Shown here piece after piece: positions 63,580 through 64,000 of a stretch of 64,000 nt of DNA. Origin of the DNA: Ammoniphilus oxalaticus (GTDB lineage Bacteria; Bacillota; Bacilli; Aneurinibacillales; RAOX-1); NCBI RefSeq assembly GCF_003609605.1, contig NZ_MCHY01000006.1:434001-498000 (forward strand). Reading direction: 5' to 3'. The translations under genes were made by a program, and so were the position numbers. The notes beneath the pieces were generated by a model. The model did no database searches and had not been told where the DNA came from. It saw nothing but the letters and a program-made list of their open reading frames with translations. Numbering within the stretch: the stretch's first letter is position 1; each line of letters opens with the position of its first letter.

Positions 63580-63849
63580 ATGGTGATTACAGATGATGCT
63601 TGTCTGTTTATCCAGCAATTAATGAACAAGTTAAGTCGTGACGGCGTTCGAATCGGCTACAATGAAAAAAGTAGTTGAGGTTTATCCGCCTTTCGCTTGA
63701 CTCTGGATGAGATCAAAGAAGGAGACATTGTAATAAAAGTCAATGGGCTAACGGTCGTTTATGGGGAAGAGGCCGCCGCGCATATCCATCGTTTACATAT
63801 TTCGTATGTTAATGGTAGGCTTGAACTGAGAGATGCGGGAGGTCTTTGA
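63580..63849 (+). CDS. HesB-like protein, probable selenoprotein (in-frame UGA)
   Basis: From ATG 63580 (GAGGTGA upstream) the frame continues through one TGA (63676-63678, codon 33) to a TGA at 63847-63849, giving 89 residues. The read-through product resembles IscA/HesB: GVRIGYNEKSS-U-GLSAFRLTLDEIKEGDIVIKVNGLTVV, with U next to the Cys position of the IscA GCSGLS motif. HesB-like selenoproteins are a known bacterial family. A possible stem (UUAUCC/GGAUGA) follows the UGA. The alternative is a simple nonsense mutation, but the downstream sequence keeps the family pattern. The YciI gene is 25 bp upstream. Confidence 0.75.
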
Positions 63850-63902
63850 TCGTTGGACGGGCGCCCTCCCCGTAACGGGTTCTCCCGCCAATCACTTTCG
63901 GT

Positions 63903-63908
63903 TATAAT
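63903..63908 (+). promoter_or_regulatory. Possible -10 box before the last gene
   Basis: TATAAT at 63903-63908, 40 bp before the start codon at 63948; no good -35 hexamer is found at 16-18 bp. Confidence 0.4.
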
Positions 63909-63947
63909 ATAATGAGAAATTAAAACAAGTGAGGCGAGTAAATAAAC

Positions 63948-64000
63948 ATGAATAAATTTACAGAAGCAATCGCCGTGACAAGCCCGAATCATCCAGCTTC
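63948..64000 (+). CDS. Start of an unidentified gene, cut by the window end
   Basis: ATG 63948 with AGTGAGGCGAG upstream opens a frame (MNKFTEAIAVTSPNHPA) that runs off the window. Too little is visible to name a family. Confidence 0.5.
   Translation, partial: MNKFTEAIAVTSPNHPA

Overview
The window comes from a low-to-mid GC, endospore-forming member of the Bacillales. The signs are strong AGGAGG-type ribosome binding sites, many TTG/GTG starts, intrinsic terminators with T-tracts, a YheC/YheD-type spore ATP-grasp protein, a LysM-CAP protein, a class D sortase and a complete ydaJKLMN-type operon. I cannot name the species; a Paenibacillaceae-like relative is my guess. No rRNA, tRNA, CRISPR array, insertion sequence or phage gene was seen.

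Layout. 1-4.9 kb: efflux and transport genes (the end of an SMR gene, an HPP-family membrane protein, an autoregulated TetR-MFS pair, an ABC exporter). 5-27.5 kb: a coherent surface and biofilm island. It holds two large hybrid histidine kinases (7TMR-DISM sensor, HisKA-type module, receiver, LytS-type kinase module), a response regulator with a SARP-like BTAD output, a giant LPNTA-anchored adhesin with its class D sortase, a HemAT-like globin-coupled chemotaxis protein, a c-di-GMP-controlled exopolysaccharide operon and a diguanylate cyclase. The promoters of the adhesin, the polysaccharide operon and the cyclase carry the same layout: two TGTATAG-like heptamers 11 bp apart, then exactly 10 bp to the -10 box. 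This is how SARP regulators bind, so I infer that the BTAD regulator between the kinases switches on adhesin, polysaccharide and c-di-GMP together.

27.5-35.5 kb: small and decaying genes (a broken GGDEF-EAL gene, an MFS exporter, a DMT exporter behind a leader terminator, several small membrane proteins, a 35-residue Arg-rich peptide). 35.5-42.4 kb: a LMW phosphatase, a VanZ-like protein with two lipoproteins, LysM-CAP and WG-repeat proteins, and a 51-residue ribbon-helix-helix protein. 42.4-56 kb: a probable selenocysteine-containing MsrA (UGA at the catalytic Cys codon), an amino-acid ABC importer, a rhodanese lipoprotein, the spore ATP-grasp protein, an NCS2 permease, a luciferase-like monooxygenase/aldehyde dehydrogenase pair and an MFS exporter. 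56-64 kb: a stalk-domain surface protein, a spermidine synthase, a class V aminotransferase, a YkgJ-type Cys-cluster protein, a YciI-like protein and a second probable selenoprotein (HesB-like).

Main points for follow-up: (1) the inferred SARP/BTAD biofilm regulon, including one kinase whose first module has lost its phospho-acceptor His; (2) two genes with an in-frame UGA in selenoprotein-type contexts, which conventional ORF calling truncates or misses; (3) a dispersed intergenic repeat with alternating 50/61-bp spacing at two loci 55 kb apart.
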